DNA of 61,461 nucleotides, taken from positions 1 to 61,461 of IMG/VR virus record IMGVR_UViG_3300025759_000099; one strand, written 5' to 3'. Numbering within the stretch: the stretch's first letter is position 1; the number at the start of each line of letters is the position of its first letter. The notes under the pieces were generated by a model, which saw only the letters and a program-made list of their open reading frames with translations, was not told the origin of the DNA and ran no database searches. The DNA is from a virus. Positions 1 to 8,108 of the stretch are shown here, piece by piece. The translations under genes and the position numbers were made by a program.

Positions 1-135
1 GCTTACTTGCGGGGGGCTAACTTGTATGGGGCTTACTTGTGGGGGGCTGACTTGTATGGGGCTGACTTGCGGGGGGCTTACTTGCGGGGGGCTTACTTGT
101 ATGGGGCTGACTTGCAGGGGGCTAACTTGCAGGAG
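1..135 (+). repeat. 15-bp tandem repeat array encoding pentapeptides (right part)
   Basis: There are nine consecutive 15-bp units of the form GCT-NAC-TTG-NNG-GGG, starting at 1, 16, 31 and so on to 121. The Ala, Leu and Gly codons are almost invariant, while the first base of codon 2 and the whole of codon 4 vary. The array continues at 61243-61461. Near-identity at the DNA level suggests recent unit expansion. Confidence 0.95.
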
Positions 136-321
136 GCGAAACTACCGATAAATGTGGTAGACCTGAACAAGCCTGTACCGGAACACCTACAGAAACAGGT
201 AGCAACACTACTTGTAATGCACGCAGATCGTGAAGGTACTATCAAAGGGTTAGGCGAGTTCCTAAATAGGGAGCTTGTACTTGTATACACTAGTGGAGAT
301 GATGATGGCGATGACACCTGA
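1..321 (+). CDS. Pentapeptide-repeat protein, C-terminal part (gene continues from window end)
   Basis: The reading frame is open from base 1 to the TGA at 319-321. It opens with nine perfect five-residue units of the A(D/N/Y)LxG type, the hallmark of the pentapeptide-repeat fold, a right-handed square beta-helix. A 60-residue tail follows that is not repetitive and ends in an acidic GDDDGDD stretch. The 5' part of the same gene lies at 61204-61461 and joins in frame if the molecule is circular, giving a protein of about 192 aa. Some family members (Qnr, MfpA, McbG) mimic DNA and bind gyrase; whether this one does is unknown. The gene overlaps the start of the downstream nuclease. Confidence 0.85.
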   Translation, partial: AYLRGANLYGAYLWGADLYGADLRGAYLRGAYLYGADLQGANLQEAKLPINVVDLNKPVPEHLQKQVATLLVMHADREGTIKGLGEFLNRELVLVYTSGDDDGDDT

Positions 322-607
322 GAAAAAAGTTAAGCAAACAGTAACAAAGCACTTGAAAGAATACGGTAACGATGTATATTATTTCTTCCCTACTACCGGT
401 GGTTATGGGCGTAGTGGTGTGCCGGATATTGTAGGATGCTACAAGGGTAGATTCTTTGCTATTGAGTGTAAGGCTGCTAAGAATACTACAACTAAACTAC
501 AAGACTTAGAGATAGGTAAGATAAGACAAGCGGGCGCGACTGCTTGGATAGTCAACGAAGACAATGTTGACAGTATCCATACGGCATTGGCTAGTCTTAT
601 TAAATGA
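305..607 (+). CDS. VRR-NUC type nuclease
   Basis: A 100-aa protein with the compact restriction-endonuclease fold signature: PD at residues 40-41 followed by the strand motif AIECK (Glu54, Lys56), which is the GxPD...ExK core of VRR-NUC domains. Such stand-alone domains occur in phage replication and recombination modules and act as structure-specific or nicking nucleases. Several in-frame ATGs are possible (299, 302, 305, 311). I chose 305 because GTGGAG at 293-298 sits at a usable distance. It overlaps the pentapeptide gene's stop by 17 bp. The assignment rests on the motif and size; the substrate is unknown. Confidence 0.8.
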   Translation: MAMTPEKKVKQTVTKHLKEYGNDVYYFFPTTGGYGRSGVPDIVGCYKGRFFAIECKAAKNTTTKLQDLEIGKIRQAGATAWIVNEDNVDSIHTALASLIK

Positions 608-858
608 CTAACACCCGACCCAAGCGGGAGTCTTATGACAATGCCTTGGGGTAACCCCAGCGGGCGGTGGGTTGCTTCATGTAAAAACACCCGCAATGTA
701 CGACCATAAAGACTATGCTCCCAAAGTGAAGTCCTCCTAATGGGGCGTACATCGGAGAAGCCACGCTAAGGCTAGACCTTACGGATACGTAGACATCATT
801 GCCTACTCCTTGAGCAACACGTATCTGTAAGGCACTAATTTATTTTAAGGAGAAGATG
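608..858. other. Non-coding interval with hairpins
   Basis: About 250 bp with no convincing gene. It contains a short perfect hairpin GGGGTAACCCC (around 646-656) and a long stem at 777-832. No tRNA cloverleaf and no sigma70-type promoter were found. Confidence 0.5.
777..832 (+). other. 14-bp stem, 28-nt loop RNA/DNA hairpin
   Basis: The left arm CCTTACGGATACGT (777-790) pairs with the right arm ACGTATCTGTAAGG (819-832) across all 14 positions, with one G-U pair. There is no clean U-tract after the stem, so it is not an obvious intrinsic terminator. It sits 13 bp before the AAGGAG of the next gene, so it could be an mRNA processing site or a translational control element. Confidence 0.6.
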
Positions 859-993
859 ATGAGTGGTAGAGACCCAGTAGATGTAGCAGAACAGCAACGT
901 GATTACGATGAGACGCACGGCACGCCGGAGCAGAGAGCCGAGGATGAATACGAACGTGCTTTATATATAGCTGATATGGAAAGAGGAGCATAA
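859..993 (+). CDS. Small acidic protein, unknown
   Basis: A 44-aa highly charged, probably helical protein rich in Asp, Glu and Arg. AAGGAG at 847-852 precedes two tandem ATGs (856 and 859); 859 has the better spacing. The stop at 991-993 is 3 bp before the next gene's ATG, as expected in an operon. No family is recognised. Confidence 0.55.
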   Translation: MSGRDPVDVAEQQRDYDETHGTPEQRAEDEYERALYIADMERGA

Positions 994-996
994 ACC

Positions 997-1212
997 ATGT
1001 ATGAAATAGAGAAGAACATAAAACCTGTACCTGATTTGTGGGAAAGGTTAGCGAGAAATATGGAGAGTGGAGATTCGGTTTTAGTAGCAGACAGAATAGA
1101 AGCTCATGCTTTGCAAGATGCGTTGATGAAGGAACAGTTTACAGACACGCTTATACGTAAACACGAACACGGCTTTAGAGTATGGGGGTTCTTAGATGTT
1201 GATAGCTTGTGA
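997..1212 (+). CDS. Hypothetical protein, 71 aa
   Basis: A 71-aa soluble protein with no recognised domain. An AGAGGAG ribosome-binding site lies at 983-989. The last 17 bp overlap the next gene, so the two are probably translationally coupled. It lies in the run of small accessory genes before the DNA polymerase. Confidence 0.6.
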   Translation: MYEIEKNIKPVPDLWERLARNMESGDSVLVADRIEAHALQDALMKEQFTDTLIRKHEHGFRVWGFLDVDSL

Positions 1213-1735
1213 TGCAGAAACGTATTTACGTTATATAGAGGACGACCCTGTACGCCCCGATTTGTTTGAGGATAACCGCGTACGTTTTGAAGGTAACTTC
1301 CATGTATTTGCGGATGTAGATATAAATGAGGAAACTGGAGAGGAGATAGTTAACGCTATCTTGTGCGCAGTAATAACCCCCTTTGTATTACGGCAAGAAG
1401 CCGACTTACAAGAGATAGTAACAGAATCAGGTACGGTAAATGAATTCCAAGAAGCGCTTTCGGAAATTGCCGGAGAGGATGGTTTAGCTTCTATACTCAC
1501 ACCTTACAGTTTATGGTCATATAAAAAAGGCGCAGGTAAAAGACTTATAAACACGTTATTGACTACTGTACCTATACAGTTTCCCGAGGTTACCCACGTT
1601 ATTACTATGAGTCCTCCGACTAGAATGGCGATGAACTTCCATATCAGTAACGGTGCTGTGCTTCTTAGCCCTAACGTTGAAACAATAAACTATGAGTATA
1701 GGCTGGAGGATTCCGAGGATGTCATACTTCACTAA
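1196..1735 (+). CDS. GNAT-like acyltransferase domain protein (putative)
   Basis: A 179-aa protein whose C-terminal half has features of the GNAT fold. KGAGK at residues 111-115 sits at the start of a helix, like the pyrophosphate-binding loop. FHISNGA near residues 148-154 resembles the late motif in GNAT proteins and in the catalytic domain of malonyl-CoA decarboxylase. The N-terminal half is acidic and unrecognised. Related phage proteins are often annotated as acetyltransferases, and the substrate cannot be predicted. It overlaps both neighbours and is probably translated with them. Confidence 0.45.
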   Translation: MLIACDAETYLRYIEDDPVRPDLFEDNRVRFEGNFHVFADVDINEETGEEIVNAILCAVITPFVLRQEADLQEIVTESGTVNEFQEALSEIAGEDGLASILTPYSLWSYKKGAGKRLINTLLTTVPIQFPEVTHVITMSPPTRMAMNFHISNGAVLLSPNVETINYEYRLEDSEDVILH

Positions 1736-1910
1736 CCCAGAGTACGCTATAGAAGAAGCAGAGTATTTAGCTAACTTACACAAAGAACCGTTTGCGGTGG
1801 TAGACAGCGGAGACTTTGCTTACTTTGTCATGGACGCAAAAACTGCAAAAGAGTCCCTAACCAACATATTTGAAGTTGTTAATCCTTCTGACGAGGGAGA
1901 AGATGTATGA
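1719..1910 (+). CDS. Hypothetical protein, 63 aa
   Basis: The start at 1719 is preferred over an upstream in-frame ATG at 1692 because GGAGGA (1705-1710) lies 8 bp before it. It encodes 63 aa with an acidic C-terminus and no recognised domain. It overlaps the preceding gene by 17 bp and the next by an ATGA stop-start junction. Confidence 0.6.
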   Translation: MSYFTNPEYAIEEAEYLANLHKEPFAVVDSGDFAYFVMDAKTAKESLTNIFEVVNPSDEGEDV

Positions 1911-2092
1911 CAGATACACTAAAGAAAATAAGTTGCCATTGTGGACACACGCAAGACCAAGTAATTAACGCGATTACAAGTACAAGAGTTGGGTGGTATT
2001 GCGGAAAGTGTAGGGCTTTCACAAAAGCTATAGGTAGAGAAAAGGTTTGGAGACCGTACAATGAAAACAAGGATACACATAAACCAACATAA
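1907..2092 (+). CDS. Small zinc-ribbon protein
   Basis: A 61-aa protein with two metal-ligand knuckles, CHCGH near residues 10-14 and CGKC at 32-35. This is a single zinc-ribbon arrangement and probably a small nucleic-acid or protein-binding factor. It starts at an ATGA overlap with the preceding gene and overlaps the next gene by 32 bp. Confidence 0.6.
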   Translation: MTDTLKKISCHCGHTQDQVINAITSTRVGWYCGKCRAFTKAIGREKVWRPYNENKDTHKPT

Positions 2093-2276
2093 TATCCGCA
2101 AGAACAATAAGGGTGCTGACCTACCAGTAATAACAGTAAAGACGTATAAGGACAACACGTATTGCAACGAGGTCGAGTTTAAAAGCGGTAAAGTTGTGTA
2201 CTCACCAGATAAACCATTGTCCTGCGGTGCAAAAGTTTGGATAGAAACCGAAGAAGAAGTAACCATAATAAGATAG
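2061..2276 (+). CDS. Hypothetical protein, 71 aa
   Basis: A 71-aa protein, basic at the N-terminus and beta-rich in appearance, with no family recognised. It starts inside the preceding zinc-ribbon gene in another frame. The upstream AGAGAAAAGG-like sequence is a plausible ribosome-binding site. Confidence 0.5.
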   Translation: MKTRIHINQHNIRKNNKGADLPVITVKTYKDNTYCNEVEFKSGKVVYSPDKPLSCGAKVWIETEEEVTIIR

Positions 2277-2285
2277 GAGCAGACT

Positions 2286-2660
2286 ATGAGAGTAATATTT
2301 AGATTTAAACCTGATGATGAAAAAGCGTGGGTTGGTTTTACTGAAGGGAGTACATGGAGGGAAATATTCTGGAATATTGACGAGTTTGGTGACCCATTCG
2401 AAGCTAACGTAATAAAACTACCACATAAATATCATATGGGTTTCTGTATACCGTTTACTAATGACGAGAGCGAGGGATGGGATTCTGTAGCAGAAGATAG
2501 GGAAGTAACTGATATGTTCTATGCGGCAATACCTGATATAGATAGCCCAGAATGGGAAACTAAAGAATCTAAAGAGTGGAGAAAATATATTGTCGATGCC
2601 GCTAGTAACATATTTTTAGAGGAGGGAGTTAGTGGGGTTTATAGTGAATTCTACGATTAA
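2286..2660 (+). CDS. Hypothetical protein, 124 aa
   Basis: A 124-aa acidic protein rich in aromatic residues (Trp, Phe, Tyr) with no recognised domain. TAGGAG lies 7-12 bp before the ATG. Its end overlaps the following membrane-protein gene by 29 bp. Confidence 0.6.
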   Translation: MRVIFRFKPDDEKAWVGFTEGSTWREIFWNIDEFGDPFEANVIKLPHKYHMGFCIPFTNDESEGWDSVAEDREVTDMFYAAIPDIDSPEWETKESKEWRKYIVDAASNIFLEEGVSGVYSEFYD

Positions 2661-2835
2661 AGAGATTATTTTTACAACACTACATGTAGTTGCACTGGGT
2701 ACTGCAATAGCAGTAGGTATTCAAACGCTAGATTATTTAGAGGTAGCTATGGTATCGGAAGATGCACGAACACGTTATTACAACGACTTGAAGTTGGTAT
2801 GTTCACAATACAAAGCGGCGGAGGTTAACCGATAA
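2632..2835 (+). CDS. Small membrane protein, 67 aa
   Basis: A GTG start at 2632 follows GGAGGG at 2621-2626; a second GTG at 2644 is possible. A hydrophobic segment covers roughly residues 10-33, followed by a charged tail, which fits a single-pass inner-membrane protein. The function is unknown. The TAA stop overlaps the DNA polymerase ATG as TAATG. Confidence 0.55.
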   Translation: MGFIVNSTIKEIIFTTLHVVALGTAIAVGIQTLDYLEVAMVSEDARTRYYNDLKLVCSQYKAAEVNR

Positions 2836-4709
2836 TGGACATAATAACTCTGGACTTTGAAACCTATTACGATAAACAGTTTTCTCTATCTAAGATGACA
2901 ACGGAAGAGTACATACGCAGTCCCGAGTTTCAAGTAATTGGGGTAGGTATAAAAGTAAATGACGACGAAACTGCTTGGTTAAGTGGAGGGTTCAATGCGC
3001 TCAAAACCTATATGCAAGATAACTACGATTGGGAGAACTCTGCGGTTCTGGCTCACAATACTATGTTCGATGGTGCTATTCTCTCTTGGCTTTTTGATAT
3101 ACATCCTAAGCTATGGCTTGATACTTTGTGTATGGCTAGGGCTTTACACGGGGTCGAAGTGTCGGGGTCACTTAAACGAGTTGCTGAAATGTACGCGATT
3201 GGGGAGAAAGGTGATGAGGTACTTAACGCGTTAGGTAAGAAGCTCGAAGACTTCAGTGAAGAAGAACTATCTAGATACGGTGACTACTGCATAAACGATG
3301 TAGAGCTTACCCACAAGTTGTTCAATATATTTATGGGTAAAGGGTTCCCGAAGAAAGAACTTAAAGTTATAGACATGACCTTAAGGATGTTTGTAGACCC
3401 CACACTAGAGTTAAACTTAGATAAGTTAGAGGAACATCTTGACCTACTACAACAGGAGAAGGATACCCTCCTTCAAGAGTGTGGTATCGAAAAAGAAGAA
3501 CTAATGTCTAACAATAAGTTTGCCGAAGCCCTACGCAAGTTGAGGGTAGAACCCCCTATGAAAACCAGTCTACGTACGGGCAAAGAAGCCTACGCTTTCG
3601 CCAAAAGCGATGAGGCGTTTAAAGCCCTACAAGAACATGAAGACCCTAAAGTACAGGCATTAGTTGCCGCACGTATAGGTCTAAAGAGTACACTTGAAGA
3701 AACACGTACTGAAAGGTTTATAGGTATCGGGACTAGAGGTGCGTTACCTGTACCTATTAGGTATTACGCGGCTCACACTGGTAGGTGGGGTGGCTCCGAT
3801 AAGGTTAACCTACAAAACCTACCATCCCGGGGGGATAACGCAAAGGTACTAAAATCCTGCATTACTGCACCTGAAGGATATACCTTAGTGGAGTCCGACT
3901 CAGCACAGATCGAAGCCCGAGTATTAGCGTGGCTTGCCGAAGAGCGGGTACTGGTATCAGCTTTTGAGCGTGGCGAAGATGTATACAAAAAGATGGCGGC
4001 TGCCATCTATGGTAAGAAGGAGGAACTTGTTTCTCCAGAAGAAAGGTTCATCGGTAAAACCACAATACTCGGTGCTGGCTACGGTATGGGTGCGGTAAGG
4101 TTCCGTGAGCAGTTGAGGACGTTCGGGGTCGATGTAAGTGAAGAAGAGTGCAAAAGAATTATAAGAGTGTACAGAGAAACAAATGGTTCTATCACTGCAT
4201 TGTGGAGACAGGCGCAAAGTGCATTATCTAATATGTACCAAGGCGAGAATACGGTAATAGGTAAAAAGGGTGTGTTAGGCGTAGTACACCAAGAAAACGC
4301 AATACGGTTACCATCCGGTTTACTAATGCGGTATGAAGACCTTAAAGCTAAAGAGGGCGAGAAAGGATTACAGTTTTCTTACAAGACCCGTCGAGGTCGA
4401 GTCAACATCTATGGTGGTAAGGTTACCGAGAATGTTTGTCAAGGTATCGCTAGATGCGTTATGGCAGAACAAATGCTACGTATTTCAAAAAGATATAGAG
4501 TCCTACTGACAGTACACGATTCTGTGATATGCTGTGTAAGGGACTCAGAAGTAGACGAAGCATCCGCTTATGTCGCTGAGTGCATGCGTTACGTACCAGA
4601 ATGGGCAGAAGGACTCCCCGTTCGTGGAGACGTGGAAGTAGGTAAAGACTATGGGAACTGTAAAGCATGGGAATCGACACAAAGCCAGCTTGGTCATTCA
4701 GTAGTATAA
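2835..4709 (+). CDS. Family A DNA polymerase with 3'-5' exonuclease domain
   Basis: The 624-aa replicative polymerase has all proofreading motifs: Exo I LDFET with Asp7 and Glu9, Exo II AHNTMFD with Asp79, and Exo III YCIND with Tyr151 and Asp155. The polymerase palm and fingers motifs follow: motif A SDSAQIE with Asp355, motif B starting at Lys408 and running to GYG (Tyr416), and motif C VHDS with Asp562. It has no 5'-3' exonuclease domain and is shorter than bacterial Pol I, as is usual for phage polymerases. The start overlaps the previous stop (TAATG). It belongs to the replication module with the SNF2 helicase, nucleases, SSB-like protein and primase-polymerase downstream. Confidence 0.95.
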   Translation: MDIITLDFETYYDKQFSLSKMTTEEYIRSPEFQVIGVGIKVNDDETAWLSGGFNALKTYMQDNYDWENSAVLAHNTMFDGAILSWLFDIHPKLWLDTLCMARALHGVEVSGSLKRVAEMYAIGEKGDEVLNALGKKLEDFSEEELSRYGDYCINDVELTHKLFNIFMGKGFPKKELKVIDMTLRMFVDPTLELNLDKLEEHLDLLQQEKDTLLQECGIEKEELMSNNKFAEALRKLRVEPPMKTSLRTGKEAYAFAKSDEAFKALQEHEDPKVQALVAARIGLKSTLEETRTERFIGIGTRGALPVPIRYYAAHTGRWGGSDKVNLQNLPSRGDNAKVLKSCITAPEGYTLVESDSAQIEARVLAWLAEERVLVSAFERGEDVYKKMAAAIYGKKEELVSPEERFIGKTTILGAGYGMGAVRFREQLRTFGVDVSEEECKRIIRVYRETNGSITALWRQAQSALSNMYQGENTVIGKKGVLGVVHQENAIRLPSGLLMRYEDLKAKEGEKGLQFSYKTRRGRVNIYGGKVTENVCQGIARCVMAEQMLRISKRYRVLLTVHDSVICCVRDSEVDEASAYVAECMRYVPEWAEGLPVRGDVEVGKDYGNCKAWESTQSQLGHSVV

Positions 4710-5353
4710 AAACGTTTGACCAATGCCCAAAGAAATACTACCACTTAAAAGTTGCAAAAGATTACAAAGAAGATTTTAACACTGACGCTATTCTATATGG
4801 TAACGAGTTTCACACTGCCGCCGAGTTATATATAAGAGGTGATGTGGAGGAGTTAGACCCTAGGTTCGACTACGCTAAAAGCGCGTTAGATAAACTTAAG
4901 GGTATGAAAGGTGAGAAGTTGTGTGAACACAGGATGGGGCTTACTTCTAATCTCGATCCTTGCAATTTTTTCGATGGCAACGTGTGGTTCAGAGGTGTTG
5001 TTGATTTAGCTATACTAGATAGGGAAACGGGTGTAGCTAAAGTCATAGACTATAAAACTGGTAAGTCTGCTAAGTACGCAGACAAAGGGCAGTTAGAGTT
5101 GATGGCATTGGCTATATTTAAACACTTCCCAGAGATACATACAGTCAGGGGTGGGTTGTTGTTTGTAGTATGTAACGCGTTCATAAAAGAGACATACGAG
5201 ATAAAACAAGAGTCCGAACTTTGGCGTAAATGGTTGACCGAATACGGTAAAATAGAGAAAGCATACGAAAATAATGTATGGAATCCACGTCCTACTGGGT
5301 TATGTAGGGCGCATTGCATAATCTTAGAGTGCCCTCACAATGGTAGGCGATAA
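4667..5353 (+). CDS. Cas4/RecB-like PD-(D/E)XK exonuclease with 4-Cys cluster
   Basis: A 228-aa protein with the RecB-family nuclease core: His49 in a GNEFH motif, Asp113 in RGVVD, and Asp128-x-Lys130 in IDYKTGK. One Cys near the N-terminus (Cys20) and three near the C-terminus (Cys213, Cys217, Cys222) reproduce the layout that holds a 4Fe-4S cluster in Cas4 and AddB-type nucleases. It probably resects DNA ends during replication or recombination. It overlaps the polymerase gene by 43 bp and the HNH gene by 14 bp. It is not near any CRISPR array. Confidence 0.85.
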   Translation: MGIDTKPAWSFSSIKTFDQCPKKYYHLKVAKDYKEDFNTDAILYGNEFHTAAELYIRGDVEELDPRFDYAKSALDKLKGMKGEKLCEHRMGLTSNLDPCNFFDGNVWFRGVVDLAILDRETGVAKVIDYKTGKSAKYADKGQLELMALAIFKHFPEIHTVRGGLLFVVCNAFIKETYEIKQESELWRKWLTEYGKIEKAYENNVWNPRPTGLCRAHCIILECPHNGRR

Positions 5354-5867
5354 TAAACCAAAGCGTAAAAAGTGTAGGGAATGTAAAAACTTGTTCCCTT
5401 TAGCTAACTTCCCAGAAGATAGAGTTATATGCAATATATGTACGCAAGCTAAACGTAAGATAGCAACGTCAAAAGGTTACATCCCCTATATAAAAAGGGT
5501 GTACTCTCAAATGAAGTATACGCATACAAATAGGAAAAGTAACAAAGGGCATATAAAAGCGGAGTTTAATATAACCGTAGAAGATTTGGTTAAAGTGTGG
5601 GAGAGACAGGAAGGTAGATGTGCACTGTCTGGTATAGTACTTACTCATCATGTTGATGGGAGTGGTAAAAAAGACTTTAACGCTAGTATAGATAGGATAA
5701 TCCCGCACGATCCGTACAATCAAAACAACGTGCAGTTGGTAGCGTATAGAGTAAACATTATGAAACACGAGCTTACAGAAGATTTGTTTTATTGGTGGAT
5801 ACGAACTATCCACGATAATATGAAATTTAGAGTGGAGAACAACGATGCCTTACAAGAACAAAGCTGA
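5340..5867 (+). CDS. HNH endonuclease
   Basis: A 175-aa protein. The N-terminal region has two CxxC knuckles (Cys12/15 and Cys31/34) that form a zinc site. The C-terminal domain has the phage HNH pattern: GRCALSG, then SIDRI (Asp119) followed by His123, then an NNVQLV stretch. This class includes free-standing homing-type and packaging-associated endonucleases. Here it lies within the replication cluster, so it may be a mobile or recombination nuclease rather than a packaging factor. It overlaps genes on both sides. Confidence 0.8.
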   Translation: MVGDNKPKRKKCRECKNLFPLANFPEDRVICNICTQAKRKIATSKGYIPYIKRVYSQMKYTHTNRKSNKGHIKAEFNITVEDLVKVWERQEGRCALSGIVLTHHVDGSGKKDFNASIDRIIPHDPYNQNNVQLVAYRVNIMKHELTEDLFYWWIRTIHDNMKFRVENNDALQEQS

Positions 5868-6126
5868 TAGACCTAAACAAAAAAACAAACCCGTAGGGAG
5901 TAGAGAATTTGAAGCCCGTATGGAACGCCAGCGTGCTAGACGCGCAGTAGATAAGAAGGGTGTAGACAAGAACAAGAACGGCAAGGCTGACAAACGCGAA
6001 GGTAAAGACATCAGCCACAAGAAAGCCTTGAGTAAAGGTGGAAGTAACAAAAACGGGTACACAATAGAAAGTAGTAGTAAGAATCGCGCAAGAAACTATA
6101 AGAAAAGAAAAACTACTAAAAAGTAG
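5845..6126 (+). CDS. Small basic protein with HNH-like core
   Basis: A 93-aa very basic protein with about one third Lys or Arg. The segment DISHKKALSKGG followed by SSKNRARN resembles the second half of a small HNH motif (H...N...R), while the N-terminal half is disordered and lysine-rich. It may be a minimal HNH nuclease or simply a DNA-binding protein. It overlaps the larger HNH gene by 23 bp, with GGAG about 9 bp before the ATG. Confidence 0.5.
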   Translation: MPYKNKADRPKQKNKPVGSREFEARMERQRARRAVDKKGVDKNKNGKADKREGKDISHKKALSKGGSNKNGYTIESSSKNRARNYKKRKTTKK

Positions 6127-6138
6127 TGTAGAGAGAGA

Positions 6139-6552
6139 ATGATGATATATGAAACGGAAGCTGATCGTGCAAACGAATCAGGGGTTTTCGGCACTATAAC
6201 TAAAAAGTATAAGTGTACGGTAGAAAGGTGTGAGCAATTGTCTTACGCGGATGGGTATTTACTATATGGAGACGGTTCCCGTGGGGCACTTGTCGAGGTA
6301 AAGAAACGTAATAATCCCCACAACCGGTACCCCACTTACATGTTAAGTGCTAACAAGCACCGTAATCTTATCGACATATCTACCCCGCAAAACATACCGG
6401 CACTACTGTTTGTAGGGTTTACCGACGGTGTTTATGCGACAAAACTAAAACCCGAATACCCCACTGGAAAAGGTGGTAGGTATGACAGGAATAACCCGTA
6501 CGATGTAGAGACTTGTGTCTACATCCCTTTAGAAGAGTTTAAACAGATATGA
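6139..6552 (+). CDS. PD-(D/E)XK-like nuclease
   Basis: A 137-aa protein with an Asp in the ADGYLLYGDG region followed by a hydrophobic strand ALVEVKKR, giving the Glu-x-Lys signature of the restriction-endonuclease fold. The size and layout resemble phage Holliday-junction or VSR-like nucleases. It lies directly before the SNF2 helicase, with which it overlaps as ATGA, a pairing common in phage replication modules. The substrate is not known. Confidence 0.6.
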   Translation: MMIYETEADRANESGVFGTITKKYKCTVERCEQLSYADGYLLYGDGSRGALVEVKKRNNPHNRYPTYMLSANKHRNLIDISTPQNIPALLFVGFTDGVYATKLKPEYPTGKGGRYDRNNPYDVETCVYIPLEEFKQI

Positions 6553-8090
6553 GAGTAGTAGATAACAGAGGTTTACTTCTGAGGGTACGTGACCCTAACA
6601 AAATCACAACCGCTATACCCAACAGTAAGAATCTAGGCGATAACAACGTCCTTGTTAAGTGGGGTGTAGATGAGTCCCGAGTACTGCGGAATTTAAATGT
6701 ACGCGACGTACCATCACCAATATTGGGTAAGTATGACTGGGCTGGTAAATATGAGCCGTTCGACCATCAGAAAACAACCGCTTCCTTCTTAACGATGAAC
6801 CGTAGAGCGTTCTGCTTTAATGAGCAGGGCACTGGTAAAACAGGTTCAGCTATCTGGGCATCTGACTTTTTAATAAAAGAGAAGTTAATACGCAGAGTAC
6901 TTGTTATATGCCCACTATCTATTATGGATTCGGCATGGCGTAACGACTTATTTAACTTCGCTATGCACCGCTCAGTAGACATAGCCTATGGTGCCCGTAA
7001 GAAACGAGCCGAAATAATTAGTGGCGGTGCTGAATATGTAATCATTAACTATGATGGTGTTGAGATAGTACGGGAAGAAATAATAAATGGTGGGTTCGAT
7101 TTAATAATTGTCGATGAGGCTAATCATTATAAGAACGCGCAATCCAAACGTTGGAAGACTTTAAACGCTATCCTAACTCCTGATACGTGGTTATGGATGA
7201 TGACGGGTACACCGGCTGCGCAATCCCCCGTAGACGCATTTGGTATAGCCAAGTTGGTAAACCCAAAATCAGTGCCGAGATTCTTTGGGGCTTTCCGTGA
7301 GATGGTTATGTACAAAGTGACTAACTTTAAATGGGCACCCAAAGCTAATGCCACAGACATAGTGTTTAATTGCCTACAACCTGCAATACGTTTTACTAAA
7401 GAGCAATGCTTAGACCTACCCGAAATGACATACTCAAAGCGGGAAATAGAATTAAGTCCTCAACAAAAGAAATACTATAAAGAGTTGAAGAATGAAATGG
7501 TATCCGTCGCGGCTGGGGAGCAGATAACCGCAGTTAACGCGGCTGTTAACATGAACAAACTATTACAGATTTCCTGTGGTGCTGTGTATACGGATACAGG
7601 GGAGACAGTAGAGTTTGATATAAAGAACCGATACAAGGTACTGAAAGAAGTAATCGACGAGTCCAGTCAGAAAGTACTTATATTTGTACCGTTTAGGCAC
7701 GTTATAGATATATTAGCCGACAAGCTAAACAAAGACGGGGTATCTAACGCAATCATCCGAGGGGATGTATCTGCTGGAAAACGTACTGAGATATTTAAAA
7801 AGTTTCAAGACACTGAAGACCCTCAAGTGCTAATCATACAACCACAATCAGCGTCGCATGGTGTAACGCTCACTGCCGCAAATACTATCGTATGGTGGGG
7901 GCCAACATCTTCATTAGAAACATACGCACAGGCTAACGCTAGGGTTCACCGTTCGGGACAGAAACATCCATGTACTGTAATTCAATTACAAGGATCGGCA
8001 GTAGAGAAACGGATATACGCTCTTCTTGATGGAAGAATAGACGTACATTCAAAAATGATAGATTTATATAACGATATACTTGAAATATAA
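6549..8090 (+). CDS. SNF2-family (SF2) DNA helicase/translocase
   Basis: The 513-aa protein has Walker A GTGKT (94-98), motif II VDEAN (188-192) in place of DEAH, and motif III MTGTP. In the C-terminal RecA lobe, motif V is SASHGVTLT and motif VI includes QANARVHRSGQ. The RVHRxGQ signature places it in the SNF2-like group of superfamily 2, which translocate on double-stranded DNA. Phage members are probably used in replication, recombination or fork handling. The start overlaps the upstream nuclease stop (ATGA). A promoter for the next operon overlaps its 3' end. Confidence 0.92.
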   Translation: MRVVDNRGLLLRVRDPNKITTAIPNSKNLGDNNVLVKWGVDESRVLRNLNVRDVPSPILGKYDWAGKYEPFDHQKTTASFLTMNRRAFCFNEQGTGKTGSAIWASDFLIKEKLIRRVLVICPLSIMDSAWRNDLFNFAMHRSVDIAYGARKKRAEIISGGAEYVIINYDGVEIVREEIINGGFDLIIVDEANHYKNAQSKRWKTLNAILTPDTWLWMMTGTPAAQSPVDAFGIAKLVNPKSVPRFFGAFREMVMYKVTNFKWAPKANATDIVFNCLQPAIRFTKEQCLDLPEMTYSKREIELSPQQKKYYKELKNEMVSVAAGEQITAVNAAVNMNKLLQISCGAVYTDTGETVEFDIKNRYKVLKEVIDESSQKVLIFVPFRHVIDILADKLNKDGVSNAIIRGDVSAGKRTEIFKKFQDTEDPQVLIIQPQSASHGVTLTAANTIVWWGPTSSLETYAQANARVHRSGQKHPCTVIQLQGSAVEKRIYALLDGRIDVHSKMIDLYNDILEI

Positions 8091-8108
8091 ACTAAACTGC
8101 ACTATATT
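8080..8108 (+). promoter_or_regulatory. Sigma70-type promoter before the SSB/primase operon
   Basis: TTGAAA (8080-8085), a 17-bp spacer and TATATT (8103-8108). It overlaps the last codons of the helicase gene and lies about 45 bp upstream of the gene at 8151. It shares the 13-mer AAACTGCACTATA (8094-8106) with the promoter at 57591-57620. Confidence 0.7.

Noticed and set aside
1-135. Tandem repeat could be a CRISPR array
   Set aside because: Units are 15 bp with no unique spacers and are in frame with a pentapeptide protein; no cas genes occur.
93-317. Minus-strand open frame opposite the pentapeptide repeat
   Set aside because: It is the complement of a codon-periodic repeat and has no ribosome-binding site or recognisable domain.
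608-858. Possible tRNA in the gene-free interval
   Set aside because: The stems do not form acceptor, D, anticodon and T arms, and no CCA or T-loop consensus is present.
4667-5353. Cas4-like protein as a sign of a CRISPR adaptation system
   Set aside because: No cas1, cas2 or repeat-spacer array is present; stand-alone Cas4-like nucleases are common in phages.
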